Assembly: GCA_003164815.1 (NCBI GenBank)
Contig: PLUF01000040.1
Span: 1-40,516, forward strand
DNA length: 40,516 bases
Origin: Candidatus Gagatemarchaeum stordalenia
Lineage (GTDB): Archaea > Thermoproteota > Nitrososphaeria > Nitrososphaerales > Gagatemarchaeaceae
Reading direction: 5' to 3'
A program made the translations under genes and the position numbers. Position 1 is the stretch's first letter. Every line of letters starts with the position of its first letter. The notes beneath the pieces were generated by a model that ran no database searches, had not been told where the DNA came from, and saw only the letters and a list, made by a program, of their open reading frames with translations. Shown one piece after another: positions 40,436 to 40,516 of the stretch.

Positions 40436-40516
40436 TCAAGTCTCCGTTAGGCGACCCGACTTCGAGGCATCGACTCTGAGGATTACCGTCCGCGTCGGGT
40501 TCCCCCTCACCGCTTC
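40436..40516 (-). CDS. C-terminal end of a gene running off the window
   Basis: On the minus strand an open frame of 26 codons enters from the right edge and ends at TGA 40438-40436 (peptide EAVRGNPTRTVILRV, then DASKSGRLTET). It ends 7 bp after the tsr3 stop on the other strand. The strand-like VILRV pattern suggests a real protein end, but no family can be named from 26 residues. Confidence 0.35.
   Translation of the reverse strand, partial: EAVRGNPTRTVILRVDASKSGRLTET

Noticed and set aside
1-40516. CRISPR array
   Set aside because: No regularly spaced direct repeats with unique spacers of 30-40 bp are visible; the 22-bp repeats are 420-1310 bp apart with genes between.

Overview
The window is a GC-rich piece of an archaeal chromosome. 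An A-type (V/A) ATP synthase operon, TFE, MBF1, NAC, Trm56, TiaS, Tsr3, TATA-box promoters placed for leaderless transcripts, and tRNA genes broken by small bulge-helix-bulge introns all point to Archaea. The class II ribonucleotide reductase paired with a winged-helix/ATP-cone/NrdD-like protein, the Amt transporter and the overall gene set fit best with Thermoproteota, perhaps a heterotrophic relative of Nitrososphaeria; that placement is inference. TTG and GTG starts are frequent.

Region 1 (about 1-8100) is accessory. A DUF998 membrane protein and a MarR regulator share a divergent promoter with an operator-like palindrome. An ArsR-type regulator and a Rossmann/SLOG-like protein do the same. 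Between and after them lie small orphan genes, many with membrane segments, mixed with several families of dispersed repeats: a 71-bp repeat (two copies), two copies of a 31-codon protein tail, two paralogous roughly 50-residue proteins, and five same-orientation copies of a 22-bp core (TTCATTGCGCCTCCGCC centre) that punctuate orphan genes between 4045 and 7170 like cassette boundaries.

Region 2 (8100-19570) holds metabolic genes: a GNAT acetyltransferase, a phosphoribosyltransferase with an APC permease, a 3-methyladenine glycosylase, tRNA-Pro(TGG) with an intron in the anticodon stem, an ammonium transporter, an HNH endonuclease lodged against the 3' end of nrdJ, nrdJ, its likely nucleotide-sensing partner, and a DapA-family aldolase.

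Region 3 (19569-28186, minus strand) is a complete A-type ATPase operon in the order K-E-C-F-A-B-D-(65-residue membrane protein)-H-I. It is followed by an MFS transporter and small membrane proteins.

Region 4 (30566-33521) is an information-processing block: NAC and a PUA protein on one strand, diverging from MBF1-Trm56-TFE-HD, the last three with overlapping stop/start codons. Downstream lies initiator tRNA-Met, whose T-arm is broken by two small introns and whose 3' end is duplicated 507 bp away; the interval is filled by a LAGLIDADG endonuclease gene.

Region 5 (34250-40516) has a cystathionine synthase/lyase-type PLP enzyme, TiaS, a surface-anchored GH5 glycoside hydrolase with a Ser/Thr-rich stalk, a stand-alone Lrp/AsnC sensor domain, another Ser/Thr-rich surface protein, and Tsr3.
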